The notes beneath the pieces were generated by a model that saw only the letters and a list, made by a program, of their open reading frames with translations, did not search any database and was not told where the DNA came from. Of a stretch of 64,000 nt of DNA, positions 11,721 to 24,689 are shown piece by piece. This DNA is from Diphasiastrum complanatum (taxonomy: Eukaryota; Streptophyta; Lycopodiopsida; Lycopodiales; Lycopodiaceae), in assembly GCA_029204225.1 (NCBI GenBank), contig CM055105.1, positions 50,107,720 through 50,171,719 of the forward strand, given 5' to 3'. The translations under genes were made by a program, and so were the position numbers. How positions within the stretch are numbered: position 1 is the stretch's first letter; each line of letters begins with the position of its first letter.

Positions 11721-12429
11721 AAAGTGGTAAAAAGTAAAACCAAAAACTTCAACTCTAAAAGCTAATTAGATTCAGCCTTATAAAGAAGAGGTATAAGATC
11801 AAAATGGATTGTTTGTCTTCCTTCCCTTGACCCCATTATTCAACAAAACATGCATGGCACTAGATAAAATTGACGGTTAGCTACAAAGGAAGTGAATACT
11901 TATTTTTTTTATCTTACAAATGTGCATCATTAAGACAATATGAATTAAGCATAAATATTTTCTACCACACTTCAAATAAAAAAAAGTGAGCAAGATAGAT
12001 TTACCTTTATTTCTTTGATATGCAAAAACAAAAATCAAAATTGTGAGAGCAATCTTACAATTATAGTTTCAATTTGTACTAGAAAAGAAAGCCAAACCTG
12101 AATCTCATGATTGTCATAATGTATGTCTGCTACAGCTGAAAATCATAGCAAACAACACCAAAAGTTAATCATTGTACTTCATCATCCAAAAACTTAGCTC
12201 CTGATAGGGTTACTTTGAAACAATGATAAACACACAACTTTAGACTTTTGAAAGTACTTGTTTCCAACATATAGATCATTCCCAACTTTTTCTATGATAA
12301 AATCTACAATGTTGACCACTAGACAATTGCAATGGAACCAAAACCACTATTACAAGGCTATCTACATAAGTTGCAATAACTATGTAGGCAATTGTTCAAA
12401 TTGTAACCCATTGTATCCCTATGGGCCCA
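11721..12429. other. Spacer, no gene recognised
   Basis: AT-rich sequence between the copia-like 5' LTR and the putative start of the next copia element. No coding or RNA signal was seen. Confidence 0.4.
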
Positions 12430-12726
12430 TTGTTATGTAAATAAAGGCATCAAGTTGTTGGATGCACTATTCCCCTCCAAAAGCATCCTAGAAGATCCCT
12501 TTGGTTTTTTCTAAAGTACTATAAGTAGAGGCTAGAGACACTCATGTTTTACCTTTTGTTATTTGAGATGCTTGGGCTCTTCATGAGAGAACTCAATTAC
12601 ATCACCTGTAGGGCTTTGTCAAGAATTGTATTTGATGATAATCTTGGGAGGAGATTCTTTATTGTTCATCAATCGTAGTCTTTCTATTCTTCATAGGATG
12701 CTATATCTCTGAATACGTTCATAACT
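12430..12726 (+). repeat. Putative 5' LTR of the old copia element
   Basis: Inferred from a degenerate primer site just downstream (TGGGTATGAGAGC at about 12725-12737) and a promoter-like CTATAAGTAG near 12521. It cannot be aligned convincingly with the 3' LTR starting at 15820, so the boundaries are guesses. Confidence 0.3.
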
Positions 12727-13359
12727 GGGTATGAGAGCACTTCTCGCCTTCCATAGAAGAAATTAGTTTTTGCTCCATCGCTGCCCATTCACCTTTTTTT
12801 CCTCCATCTATCACTCCAAACATTCTCCTTCATTGCTCACTCGAACCTTCTCTCTTCATTGCCCATTCTCCTTCTACCATCTCTTGATTTTGCCCCTACT
12901 CCCATTTATCGATCTCCCTAATGCTTGTTGGCCACCTATTCGTCCCCCACTTAACTCTTCCACGCCCCTCCCTAATCTTTCCAGGTACTTAGCTCCTTCT
13001 ACCCTCTTTAACCATCCACAAAGAATTTTCCGACTAGGAGAACTTCATGAAAGACAAGGTTGTCAATAGCCAAGGCGAATCTTCAACTAAGATCTCCAAA
13101 ATGGCAAAAATGAAACTTCTCCACAATAAGCTCAAACCACCAAACTCAATTCAGAAATGAGAGTCTTTGGTTACTATTTATACTAGTCAAGAACATCCTA
13201 GAAAATTCCAAAAGACAAAAAAAATGGGGCTCCTCCAGAAGTGCATCCCTTTTAGGACCAATTAAATAGTTGTATTTCTTAAGTTATAGAAGAAACTAAA
13301 CTGATGTAGTTGCTTTAAGATATAAACTATGAAACTGTTAATGCTGGAGATGTTGAGGA

Positions 13360-15790
13360 AACACGATGTCATGTACAAGTTGCAAAAGAGTGCGTAAGCT
13401 ATTTCCTAGAAATGGAGCTTACAGGGCACAAGTTGTTTTGGACCTTGTTCATACAGATTTATGTGGTCCCATGCAAGCTTTGTCAATAGGGGTAGCAAGC
13501 TACTTTATGATATTTGTTGATGATCATGATGGTATATTTCCTTAAATAAAAAAGTGAGGCTTTTAAATACTTCAAGTACGTCAAAGCTCGAGTGGAGAAA
13601 CAAATTGGAAAGCAAATCAAAGTCTTACGTTCAGTAAAGGGGGAGAGTTCTCATCAATAGAGTTTCAAGAGTTTTGCAAGGAAAATGGCATGAAGAGAAT
13701 TTGCTTCTACAAATACACCAAAACAAAATAGAGATGTTGGAAGGAAGAATAGGTCAATAGGAGTCCAACAAAAGTGGTGGCGAATCAAATATGAAAAGAA
13801 GCACAGGTAAAAAGCGGGGTGTTGATCACTTGAGAGCCTTTGGGAGCATAGCATATGCTCATATTTCTAAAGAATAGAAAAATTTGGATGCTTAAGTAAT
13901 CAAGTGTCTTTTCCTTGGATATGACGATGAGGAAAAAGCTTTTAGCTTTATGACATAGATAATCGAAAAGCGGTTATAAGAGGAGATGTCATATTTGAAG
14001 AAGATGGTATAGAACAAATTTAGGAGAATAAGGAAAAGGTCTTTCCAAAATCTTCTAAAACTCCAAGTATAGATGAAGGAATTGAAGAAGAAAAACCAAA
14101 TCTAGCTGAGCAAGAGTCAATACAAGCAAAGGAGTCTACTCAACTTCAAGTTCAAAAACAAGATCGTAGAAAGAGGAAAGAACAATTAAAAGGTTTTAAT
14201 ATCTATTCTCTATTTACATCACCAGCACAAAAACTTCCAAAATAGTATTATGAAACTATGGAGGAAGGTCAAATTATTGATGAGAAGAATAACTCGAATC
14301 AATAAGCAGCATGAGAGTAATGATGCACATTATGCTTTTATGATTGTCATATTCGATACAAATGATCCACTATCTTATGAAGATGAAGTAAACGAGCAAG
14401 AATGGAAATCGGCCATGGACGAGGAGCATGGAGCTATTTGGAACAACAAGACAAGGGATCTTGTGGTTTTAACCTCAAGTACAAGACCAATTGGGTGTAA
14501 AATTTGATGGTTCCATTGAGAAATGTAAGGCAACGGCATATGCTCAAGAGGAAGGCATCGACTATGGTGAAACCCTTGCACCAGTAGCAAAGATCGATAC
14601 TTTGATGACAATGTTAGCTATAAGAGGTTACTTTGGATGGGACATACAACAAATGGATGTAAAAAGTGCATTTTTTAATGTGGATTTTGAAGAAGAGGTT
14701 TATGTATATGGTTTGCAAGTTAAAGAAGGCTTTGTATAAACAAAAGCAAGTGCCTAGAGCATAGTACACCACGATGAACAATGAATTTGAAAAATTGAAC
14801 TTTCATAGGAGAATGTCAAAATCTACTCTTTGTGTAGTAAAAGAAATGGATGATATTGTCATTGTGATTATCTATGCAGATGATCTAATCATTACAGGTT
14901 CAGATAGGACACTAATAGAGAGAATCAAGAAGGATCTTTCAGAGGTGTTTCACATGAAAGATTTAGGGAATTTTCAACATTGCTTGGGTATTGAAGACTG
15001 AAGGTCAAGCAATAGTCTCTTCATATCAAAGGCAAAATATGCTCATGAGTTGTTAAAGAAGTTCAATATGTTGGAGTGTAAAACCATTGCTACACCATAT
15101 GACACACGTATAAAGCTTATTAAGGAAGAAAACGCAAAAATTGTGGATGAGATTCTTTATCGACAACTTGTAGGGAGTCATAATTACTTGACTACTACAT
15201 GTCCAAATATTTCATATTCAATTAGCATGGTGAGTGAATATATGTCAAAGCCAAAGGTTTCTCATTGGAAAGTAGCAAAAAGGATTCTAAGATATATCAA
15301 AGCCACAAACAAGTTCCGCATTCACTATAAAAACAAAGGCAATATAAAACTTGAAGGTTTTGTGGATAAATTGGGTAGGAAATGCAGGGAATAGGAGGTC
15401 TACTACAAGTTATTTATTCATTCTTGGTACAAAAACTATATCATGTAGCAATAAGAAGCAATCAACTATTGCATTATCTTCTACCAAAGCTGAATACAGG
15501 GCAAGTACAACAATAATGTGTGAAGCCATATGGTTAAGAAGGATTCTAGAAAGATCTCCAAGCTCAACAAGAAGGTCCAACAATATTTTGATGTGAAAAT
15601 CAAAGTTCTATTCAATTATCTAATAAATCCAGTACTCCATAGCAGAACAAAGTACATTGAAGTACAACAACATTTCATTCAAGAGAAACTTCAAAGTGTG
15701 AGAAGTGGAGTTAGTTTATTGTGATACCACCACTATTGATATCTTTACCAAGGGCTTGGCAGAGAAAAGTTTAGAGAACTCCTTGGCATT
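13360..15790 (+). pseudogene. Copia pol relic (integrase, RT, RNase H)
   Basis: The integrase core shows as LVHTDLCGPM near 13445 and, about 200 bases on, LRSVKGGEFSSIEFQEFCKENG, the copia IN signature with the catalytic residues partly changed. RT follows at 14380-15000: KATAYAQEEGIDYGETLAPV, MDVKSAFFN and the catalytic box IIYADDLII. Next come HCLGIE and, at 15050-15400, RYIKATNKFRIHYK. RNase H is at 15400-15600 (STTSYLFILGTKTISCSNKK, STKAEY), ending with the RTKHI-like segment SRTKYIEVQQHFIQEK. At least six frame changes or stops interrupt it. The YADD box survives, but no continuous product is possible. Confidence 0.9.
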
Positions 15791-15808
15791 GATGATAAAA
15801 ATTAAACA

Positions 15809-15819
15809 TTAAGGGGGAG
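15809..15819 (+). promoter_or_regulatory. Polypurine tract of the copia element
   Basis: The tract TTAAGGGGGAG lies directly before the LTR start TGTTAGG at 15820, the position where plus-strand DNA synthesis is primed. Confidence 0.85.
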
Positions 15820-16091
15820 TGTTAGGTTTAATGTCTATTTGTTACCCCTAAAATGTTATTTGGCCTAAGTTAATTAAAGCCAAGCCTGTGTGCTATGAGT
15901 AGGCGCCTTTATTTAGTAAAGAGTAGTCTAATTAGTAATTGACTCGAGTCAAAAGTGTTAGACCTGATTTGGAGCACTATTTTTGGTAGATATAGGTACT
16001 TAGTAGTACTACCATATAAAGAGACTTTTTTTGCTTTTTCATTATTAGACAGAGGATCAAATGCCAAAGTCTACTTAATGGGGTGGGTCCA
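15820..16091 (+). repeat. 3' LTR of the copia element, left part
   Basis: Starts TGTTAGGTTTAATGTC directly after the polypurine tract. It is cut at 16091 by the nested chromovirus and probably continues at 19320 with GTGCCCATCTCTAGCATAG. The far end is not defined. Confidence 0.7.
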
Positions 16092-16449
16092 TGTAATAGA
16101 TCCTAACACCACAGTAGGGCAAACACTAACTGATCCACCCAACCTTGCCTACCCCCTGATATAGAGTAAGCCCCTCCTAGCCCAGTGTGAGGACTGGTAG
16201 CATGCTACTGCCAAGTGTCGGCCACGTGGCACTGACGTGGCCGACTGCACGTCGGGACCCAACTGGGAGCCCTATCCTGCTGACAGGGTCCCTAGGCTGT
16301 GTTAGACCCGCCATGGCTATGGACCGTGCTGGGGCACACTACTCACACTGTCTTGCCCTGTTGGTCATGTACGCTGGACACAACCCTGACTGTGGTATCT
16401 GACCTATCTGTGTTCTCTAGGGTTCGGCACTGGTTACGAGCTCGTAACA
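16092..16449 (-). repeat. 3' LTR of chromovirus copy 2
   Basis: 358 bp, TG...CA ended. By eye it differs at about five positions from the LTRs of the intact copy, all transitions. The adjacent CTCTCTCCCCCTTAAG is the polypurine tract read on the other strand. Confidence 0.95.
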
Positions 16450-16460
16450 CTCTCTCCCCC

Positions 16461-19210
16461 TTAAGAACCGTCTTGGTCCTCTAAGACAAAGTCTGGAAAA
16501 ATCTTGCGAAGGACGCTGCCTCTTTCCCAAGTGGCATTCTCAACAGGTTGATCATTCCACTTAACCAGATATTCTCGGTATAGAGTATGACGAGTCTGCG
16601 TCTCTCTACTATCAAGAATTTCCTCTGGTTCATGTGGAGGTTGCTGAGGATCCAATGGGAGAACTAGAACACTGTTCTGTTCTGGACTGAGTTCCAGATA
16701 GTAGAGAAGAATGCATCATGTTGGCATTTCCCTCTCAAGGACTCGAGTAACTCATTACGAATCTGAGTAAAACTCAGCTCGTTTATCATAGGCATTCTGC
16801 TAAGGGCATCTGCTACTATATTGAATTTTCCACGTCTATATCTGATAGACATGTCAAACTCTCGCATCAACTCTGCCCAACGAGCTTTCCGACCGCTAAG
16901 CTCAGGTTGATTGCAAAGGTATCTGAGACTCTCATGGTCTGTCAGGACCTAAAAGTTGGCACCATACAAATAATGCCTCCAAGTCTTAAGGGCATGGACT
17001 ATAGAAAAGAGTTCCTTTTCATAGGCACTGTACCTAGTCTGAGCTGGCTCGAGTTTTTTACTCTCGAACGCAACTGGTCGTCCACCCTGGGTTAGCACAG
17101 CACGACCACAAATGGCTGATTGGGGTCGATGACTTTTAAAACTGGTGCTGTAGCTAAGGCTGTTTTGAGAGCATCAAAGCTCTCCTGCTGTGCGGACTCC
17201 CAAATGAACTCCTTTCCCTTCCCCTTAAGGAGATTTGTCATAGGAACTGCTATCTGAGCATATTCCTTGACAAATCGTCTGTAATATCCCGCCAGACCAA
17301 GAAACATTTGAAGTTCCAAAATATTCTGAGGTCTCAGCCAATTGAGTATGGCTTTAACCTTATTTGGGTCCATCTTAATCCCATCTGAAGAGATAATGTG
17401 ACCCAAATATGCTACTTCTTCAACGAAGAATTCACACTTGGATTGTTTAGCATAGAGCATATGCTTTCTGAGCAGTCGAAACACCTTTCTGAGGTGTTTT
17501 AGATGCTCCTTCCTCGTTTTGCTGTAAACGAGGATGTCATTTAAAAATACGACTACAAACTTACCCAAGTATGGTCTGAGGACACTGTTCATCAAGGTCA
17601 TAAAGGTAGCTGGAGCATTTGTGAGCCCAAATGGCATCACCTTAAACTCATAATGACCGTGACGAGTCCTAAAAGCTGTTTTCGAGACATCTTCCGATTT
17701 TATACGGACTTGATGATATCCCGATCTGAGGTCTATTTTGCTGAAAAACTTAGCCCCGTCGAGTTGGTCAAACAACTCGTCTGCCCGAGGCATAGGGTAT
17801 TTATTCTTAATTGTGACTTTATTGAGGGCTCTACAATCTACGCAAAGACGCATAGACCCCTCTTTCTTTTTCACCAATAGGACTGGTGAGGCCCATGGTG
17901 AACTACTGGTCTGAATTTGGCCTTTCCCAAGATAATCTGTTAACTGCCTAGTTATTTCTTCATCCTCTGTTCGGCTGACCCCATACGGAGGTTTAGAAAC
18001 AGGTGCTGTACTTGGTACTAGGTTTATTACATGATCTACCTCTCTGCTAGGTGGTAAACCATGTGGCAAATCTTCAGGAAAAACATCTTTAAATTTAGAC
18101 AATAAAGTTTCTAATTTACTGATTTTCTGCTGAATAGAACTAGAAATAGAAACTTCAGGAATAAACTGAAAGTCATATAAGAATACCCGATGGTCTTCGT
18201 CTCCGATTAGCTGACAGAGCTCTGAACTGCAGACCATAGGACTGTTGGGAACATCATGCTCCCCATGCAACTGGATCTCTCGGCCTTTATGCTGAAAGCT
18301 GAGGGTGTTCTCCTGATAGTTTCTGTGGAGGGAAGGTCCTAAACTGTAGAGCCAATCTCTCCCGAGAACAATATCTGTTCGATCCAGGTGCATTATCTGA
18401 AAGTTTATTTCATCTTGGTACCCCTGAATACCAAGATTTAACTTACTTACCATAGTTTCCCATATTTTTTTATCTTCACCCTTAGCTAATGAAACTATGT
18501 ACCTATGCTGACTAGGTACTTCTGGTAGTTTAAGCTTTTTAACCAGGGTGTAGTTGATGAAATTGTGGGTTGCCCCATCATCAACCATAACTCTTACTGA
18601 CTGGTTACCAAATTTCCCATGCATACGTACTAGGTCATGCGGCCCAAAGCTGAAGGGTCTCGCTAGCATTGCAGAGGTCAGCTAGCAACAATGTTCATGA
18701 TCTTCATGATACACTTTGATCTCGGAAGCTGCCGAGTCACCGGGGAAACATACAGTCTCAACAAGATGAACTTGTTTTTGATCTTTCTTATCTTTTTTAG
18801 TGAAAGGCCCCTTGGGACATTGTCTGACTGTGTGTCCCTTGCCCATACACACAAAGCACAAACGTTCTTGTTTGGCTTTCTCAAAATCATCTGGTTTTAA
18901 GGGCTGTATGAGTGAAGGGCGTTTCTGAGGAGCTTCAATTTTAAATTTATCTTCTTTCTTTCTTTTTAAAAATTTCTTTTTAAATTGAAAGTCTTTCTGA
19001 GGAGGCTGCTCAGAAAGTGGTTGTTGTCTCGCTCTCTTCCTACCCACTGAATCATCATAGATTTAAGCATATCTGAGAGCTTGCTCAAGGGTAGTAGGCG
19101 AGTTTCTCTGGACCTCTACTTTATATTCATCTTTGAGGCCACGGACAAATCCCCTAATTTTCTGATAGTCATCCATATTTTTAATCTTTAAAATTGCTTC
19201 TCGATACTGC
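16461..19210 (-). pseudogene. Chromovirus gag-pol, deleted and mutated
   Basis: Right to left: C-terminal gag with a zinc knuckle ([14 protein letters not shown], within 18682-19047), a stop, then a 525-residue frame (17092-18669) with protease DGATHNFI and most of RT, a deletion, the end of RNase H (16664-16870), and the chromodomain tail (16461-16655). The RT active-site box reads FLND where the intact copy has FLDD, so a catalytic Asp is replaced by Asn. VDYRALN is VDCRALN. With integrase gone and RT mutated it cannot move by itself. Confidence 0.95.
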
Positions 19211-19314
19211 CACTGTCTTGCCCTGTTGGTCATGTACGCTGGACACGACCCTGACTGTGGTATCTGACCTATCTGTGTTCTCTAGGGTTCGGCACTGGTT
19301 ACGAGCTCGTTACA
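19211..19314 (-). repeat. 5' LTR remnant of chromovirus copy 2
   Basis: The outermost 104 bp of the LTR, joined directly to gag at the sequence GATACTGC/CACTGTC. The join has essentially no microhomology, which suggests end-joining after a break. Confidence 0.95.
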
Positions 19315-19319
19315 GTCCA

Positions 19320-20568
19320 GTGCCCATCTCTAGCATAGTGCGTGTTCCCACAATCATTATTGCTTGAGTAGGATGATGATGATACCATTGTTGATTGATT
19401 AAGTAATCAATACAACTCTTTCTTCATTCTGATTTGAGTTCTATGAGTGCTAATAAGATTAGTTCACTCCAAGTTAGCAATTGTGATTATTCCATCACAA
19501 AGGGCCATTTACTCTCATTTGCTAGCATAACCCCATGAAGTCTTGCATAAATTTTTAATGGAGTTGGCCAAATTAAAATTGAAGGATATCTATTGAGCTT
19601 GAGCCAATCACAGAAACACATTTTACATGGCTTCATTTCAAGTCGAGACAAACTCTATTGCAGCAAGATAGGCTTGATTCGCTCAAATAAGGAGAGTTTT
19701 GTTATTATATTCAATCTTAAAGACAAATGTGAAGCAAGTGTCTTATACTTAATCTTTACCCTATATTGGCAAAGGATCTTTTAGTTTCTTTCATTTTACA
19801 AAATTCTGCCCTAAAAATCAGAAGAGTGCCTTAGAGCATTTTGTCCTGTCCTTAACTAAGGCAGCCCTATCCCTAACTGAAGTAGGCTTGTCCTACGAGA
19901 TCTGCTAGCGGCCTTAATGGTTTTATGAAGTGCCTTATACACATATTCCTACTACGAAGCGATGTTGCTAGCTCCGATAGTTTGATATTATCAGTTGTCT
20001 TTTGGACAGTCCATTGACTGATTAGGGTATGTTTTTGGCCTGATTCTTATCTCCTATCGAATTCTTATCATTATGATGTAGATGTCCTATTGAAGCACCA
20101 TCAATGATCTATAGATGTTGCTACTCATTGAATTGTTAATGATTGATTTTGATAGTTGTATGTTATCCTAATTTCAAAATACAATTTTGTCTTTTAGGGC
20201 AAAAACCATATTGAGACACATTGTAGGTCAATGTAGCTCAAGAAATAGAGCTCATTTTCAGGGCAAAATCGATTAAAGTAAACTTGATCTCAACATTCAA
20301 CAATCAAGTTTGATAGTAGAGCTCGATACTATTGACACACCATTCAAGAGAAAACCATTACTCTTCTAGTATTGAGGCTAGATTGATAAAAGTTCCTTCT
20401 TTTCTGAAACTCGATAGTAGAAATTGATAGTGAGGACCAATAGACAAGGTCAATAGTCAAGCATTAACAAATCGTTGAGCATTAGCCATCTACAGATTGT
20501 TGAGAGTACTTCAATAGGACATCAGGAAGGAAGACATGTATATGACACTTCATGAATCAATTAAGGCT
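19320..20568. other. Copia LTR end and spacer with a dispersed repeat
   Basis: The first part is probably the rest of the interrupted copia 3' LTR. About 19838-19960 (CATTTTGTCC, TTGTCCTACGAGATCTGCTAG, GCCTTATACACAT) is homologous in the same orientation to 39330-39500. No gene is recognised. Confidence 0.5.
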
Positions 20569-20914
20569 TGTCATGGCTTTGACCCTAGATTTATATCTCG
20601 TAAGGGGGTCAAAAGGCCCACCTCAACCCGTAAGTTAATGATGACTATGAGGGGTTGGGTCCCTCATGGCCAAAAGTCATAATTGATGGTTGACATTTAT
20701 ATGGAACTGGTAGTGACTCATTGGTAAGTGGCTGATGGCCATAGCTACATGTTGCTGGAGTGCACTCTCACTCCTTCCACTATTAAGACATGGTTAAAGT
20801 TTCATAGCTAGGGGGGCTGGATCCGTTTGATCTAGATTTGGCTGGATTGGATTGATCCACCATCCATTTCCTTTGTATCTCTGGGTTTCGGCATCCTAGT
20901 AAAGATCTGAGAAG
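20569..20914 (+). repeat. 5' LTR of a gypsy element, TGTCATG family
   Basis: Starts TGTCATGGC and contains ACCCGTAAGTTAATGATGAC, GTCATAATTGATGGTTG and GGATCCGTTTGATCTAG. All three match, in order, blocks in the LTRs at 52.1, 52.9 and 56.9 kb. A primer site follows directly. It is strongly diverged, so old. Confidence 0.7.
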
Positions 20915-20930
20915 TGGTATTAGAGCCAGG
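20915..20930 (+). promoter_or_regulatory. Primer-binding site, plus strand
   Basis: TGGTATTAGAGCCAGG differs from the initiator-Met-tRNA primer site at one early position. It fixes the element as plus-strand with its interior to the right. Confidence 0.75.
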
Positions 20931-23900
20931 TTAGGACAAATTGTCGATTGGAAGCTTACAAGTGAGACCAAGAATTAGAGGTGATTCCAACCGTTCAGGT
21001 CTTGATATATTTGGGGGGAGCAAAAGCTTGAGGCAAGAATTCACTTACTTTCCCAATGTTATGGTTTTTCAAGAGGGCACTTGTTGCAAGGTAAGTGCAC
21101 GACCCGAAATTGTGACAAGTCTTTTAATTTTAGGAAAAGTGGAAATTGGGATGGGATTCTGATTTGTGGTCAAGTTTTTGCAAGATTATGTATGGTTTTA
21201 TGCTAGAAAGCCTTTGAAATTTTTTTTGGCTTGAAAGTAAGGCGAAAATTAGCATCAAATTGGGCATATATATTAAGAGTATCTTGGCATTTGTAGGCCC
21301 CAATTGAATGCTGGAATTTTCGCATCTCAAGCTCGTACTTGTGGTTGCTTTCATCGAATTATGAAGCAAATTTTTTTGCTCCTTCAAAGCTTTCCCGTCA
21401 TGCCTGCTGGTTTTCTGTCCCTAGAAAACTAGTTTTGGCTTTTTTAACAAGAGAATAATAAGCAGCTTTGTGACTTCACAAAGGTTGTATCTCTCATAAG
21501 TCTATAGATGATATTTCAAGTTTAATAGATGCTGAGAAACTATGTTTTCTTGATGGTGTTTAGTCTTGAAATATTTGCATGTAAAAACACTTGAAAATAA
21601 TCTGTAGATGTTCTATTAGGGAAATTTTGTACCATATAGAGAGCATAAGAAACTCTAGGATTGTACGCTGCGCTTTAGTTCTCTTCAAAAACTTTTCTAA
21701 CTGAGGCTGAAATCTGAAAAAGGACTTCTAGAAAACCTGTAATCTGGAGAAGATTCGACCATCCTTTGCAACGTTTTTGCTGTGGGGATCGAAATCAGGT
21801 TTTCAGAGAGGTTTTTCAGATTTCCTAGGATTCTGAAACCTGAAAACTAATCAAAGATCAGAAAAGTTTTTAGATTTTTCAGATTCATGGACAGGCATCA
21901 GTAATGACAAGTGAAAGACGAGTATTTAGACGGTCGCTGCAGCATTAACGATCTTGAAACATAGCCACCCTCAAATTCCTTCACCTGCAGATCCCGCAGC
22001 TCTCTCTCGGGCACGGCTAAACAGCAGAGGAGCGTGGAATACTGCTCCGGCCCGACTAGAAGGATTGGGGCCCGAGTCGTGGAATGATAAGGTTAAAAAA
22101 ACAGGGGGGTGGGGGTGGGCATGATTGGGTGGCACGGATTTGGCTGTTCTTGCCAACATTCCGCAAAAATGCACATAATACTGTACCAAAATTTGATAAA
22201 ATGGTATTTTTATCGAATTGTGCCATTAAATTTTCCATTTGTCTACAAGAAAGCGACAAATTGCTCATTGCCGTACAAATGATTGCATATAGACCAAAAT
22301 GCAAATTAGTTGACCTCGGTGGATTAGCCTTGAAAACATTGCAAAAAAAATTTGAAATGGTAAACAGATCATTTCAATCAAAAACCATGGTTGGTTTGGG
22401 ACATTCAACCAGTTGATGACAATTTTTTGTGAGGTTTATCAAGTTTGTTCCTAATGAAGAACTTTTTTTCACTTTAAGGGAAACAAATTAGAAACTCCCA
22501 TTAATCATTTTCTAAATTCGAAATATGTCATCCTAAAGGGTGAGGGTTGAAACCCACGATCCTTTTTTATGACCAGCATGATTTAATGAAGGGGAAAAGT
22601 GATTGGATGATAGGAGTTAGGTTTTGTACAATGAAGTTGGAGTTGAGAGCAATTCCTGAAAACCTCACATAGTACCATTCATTGAATTTGGAACTAATGT
22701 TTTGAACAAGTCAAGTTTGGATATTTCAAATGAATCTCTAGATAGAATTCTTTATCAACCAAGTTATAGTCATTAATAAGTCTTGGGGGGAAAAGGAATC
22801 TAGAACAATAGGCAAACTGTAGTTATAATCAGTAACAATAGCTTGTCTTAAGAGCCACGACACTCTGGTCGTCTAAGATACATATAGCTTATTATTTTTG
22901 AACTAGAAAGCTAATGTGATAAGAGCCTGTTAGGCATGTATTGATCTTCGATAAGTGGCTATAGCGGACCTAAGAGACGATTTCTCTGGGGTTATGGTGC
23001 TAAGGACGTCTTTTGCTCTATGTTTTATAGGGCTATCCATATGGATTTTTAGATGTAAAAGGCTTTCATTGGTTCTTCTGATATGCCAGAACTGCAAAAT
23101 CAAATTTCTGAATGAGCTCATCCCATTGGGCCTTACGAACTTTCAGACCTATTCGATCAGAGTCTTGTTTTCTTTTTTTGGTGAGCAACATCTTTCAATT
23201 TATGAGATTTTTTTTTCCCTCTTATTCATTGGCTTATCGATTTTGGGTTTTGGGTCTTTTTTGGCCGTGCATGCCCTTAAGTGAAGCAATGACGGTAGTC
23301 AAAGGGCGGCACCCTGGCCAAGAAATTGAAAATCCTTTGGACATGAATGTCCATTGTCCATCCGGCAGATAACTGATTGCATTTGATTATTTTGTTCTGT
23401 ATGCCTTGATGAAGTTCCAAAAACGGCTTTACTGAATGAGTAAATAATTTGGTTGGAATCAATTGGGTCTCCCTTGTTGGGTGAGGCCTGTTGAATCTCG
23501 GGGGAAGCGGGAAATTCGTCTCCCACCACGAGCAATGTCCATAAAGAATTCCATTTGTTATGACAATTTTTTGCTTGAAATTAATCCCATTGAACTTGTA
23601 ATTTCATAGGTAACAAATAGGAAACAACCATTTCATACAAATGGAAAAGCTTAATCACCTTGAAATTGTAAATCATCACTCAGGTTGAATAAATTTGAAG
23701 TGAAGCTCACCACAAAAAAAACCAGCATTAAACCCTCTCATACATAGCAAATCTTTTTAGTTGCTTTGATAATAAGTACTCAAGAAATTCGGCCTTTTGA
23801 AAGCACAAAATTTCAGCTTTCAGAGGCTGAAATTTTGGCTTATCGTCAAAAAGCAAAGGGCAAAAGTAATTGCAAAAACTTGATGCTAATAGTGAATCAA

Positions 23901-24165
23901 ATTCTTTCAAAATCAATATTCAAGAGCGTGATTTATCAACTCAATTCCAACCTTGGAAGTGCACATACGTACAATCAATATCCTCTCAAAAAATTGTGAT
24001 TTGAGAAGAAAAACGTGAACCACCCACCAAGCTCTTGCTCCAAATTTTTAGCTCCAAAAAAATTCAAGAATCAAGACCCCAACACAAAGATCCACTTTCC
24101 AATTCTTGGCCTCTGCTTGAGCACTCCCCAACGGCAAAACCGCTTAGCTTTGGCTCTTATAGCAC
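20931..24165. other. Element interior or spacer, no gene recognised
   Basis: By position this should be the interior of the plus-strand gypsy element, but no gag or pol motif could be read. Open frames at 22084-22416 and around 23299-23535 have no domain. A short GC-rich patch lies at about 21980-22130. Confidence 0.4.
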
Positions 24166-24663
24166 TATAAAGTCCCTCAACAAGGATTCAATAGCTAAGC
24201 AAACCGCAACCAAGCAACAAAAGGGAATCACATGGTGGACAAACCAACCCAACCAAATCTAGATCGAATGGATCTAGCCCCAAGCTATGGATCAATCACT
24301 CACAAGTCATAGAAGAATCAAACCAGCAGCATGTAGCTTCTAACATCCATATCAAGCATACACTAGTGAGAGCCCACTGGGTACCCTTATACCCTCCAAG
24401 GCCCATGCACCAACAGTAGTGCACTGTGACACCTCATTGGACACATCTGCAGCCTAGATTGGGCCACGTCATCCAGTTCCCCTATGAATCATTGATAGAC
24501 TCATAAAAATCCACCATCTTGCGTTTAGGCCTCCAACCATTAATTTTGACCATATAGACACGAGGGCCCCAACCCCCTCATAATCATAATTAGATTACGG
24601 GTCGAAGTAGGCCTACTGACCTCCGAACGGGATAATAATCCGAGATCAGTTGTGGGCATGACA
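24166..24663 (-). repeat. LTR of a gypsy element, TGTCATG family
   Basis: On the minus strand it starts TGTCATGCCC at 24663 and ends near TTTATA at 24166. It aligns through its length with the LTRs at 52148 and 56929; shared blocks include GACACCTCATTGGACACATC and CAAGCATACACTAGTGAGAG on the plus strand. It lies on the 3' side of the minus-strand gypsy pol that starts at 24690. Confidence 0.85.
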
Positions 24664-24689
24664 AGTACCTTACACGGAATCCCTATGAT

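Larger units (their letters stand above)
12430..16091 (+). mobile_element. Old, decayed Ty1/copia element
   Basis: Order on the plus strand: putative 5' LTR and primer site, a segment without recognisable gag (12.74-13.34 kb), integrase, reverse transcriptase, RNase H, polypurine tract, 3' LTR. The integrase-RT-RNase H order is the copia order. Many stops and frameshifts make it inactive. Its 3' LTR is interrupted at 16091 by a chromovirus, so the 3' LTR probably resumes at 19320. Confidence 0.75.
16087..19319 (-). mobile_element. Chromovirus copy 2, internally deleted
   Basis: A minus-strand relative of the full-length element at 32.7 kb, flanked by GTCCA at 16087-16091 and 19315-19319. By comparison it has three deletions: about 1.33 kb at 16675 (most of integrase), about 34 bp at 17101 (start of RNase H, including its first catalytic Asp) and about 1.5 kb at 19210 (gag N-terminus, leader, primer site and most of the 5' LTR). 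The matching target duplications show it inserted complete and was deleted afterwards. Confidence 0.95.

Noticed and set aside
12770-13069. A 99-residue Pro/Leu/Ser-rich frame
   Set aside because: C-rich low-complexity leader region of the old copia; no motif and no support as a protein.
16187-16484. Plus-strand open frames of 61-71 residues recurring at 16.2, 32.8 and 38.5 kb
   Set aside because: They lie wholly or mostly inside the chromovirus LTR on the non-coding strand, and recur because the LTR does.
22084-22416. A 110-residue plus-strand frame
   Set aside because: No recognisable domain, starts in a G-run, and lies in a decayed element interior.
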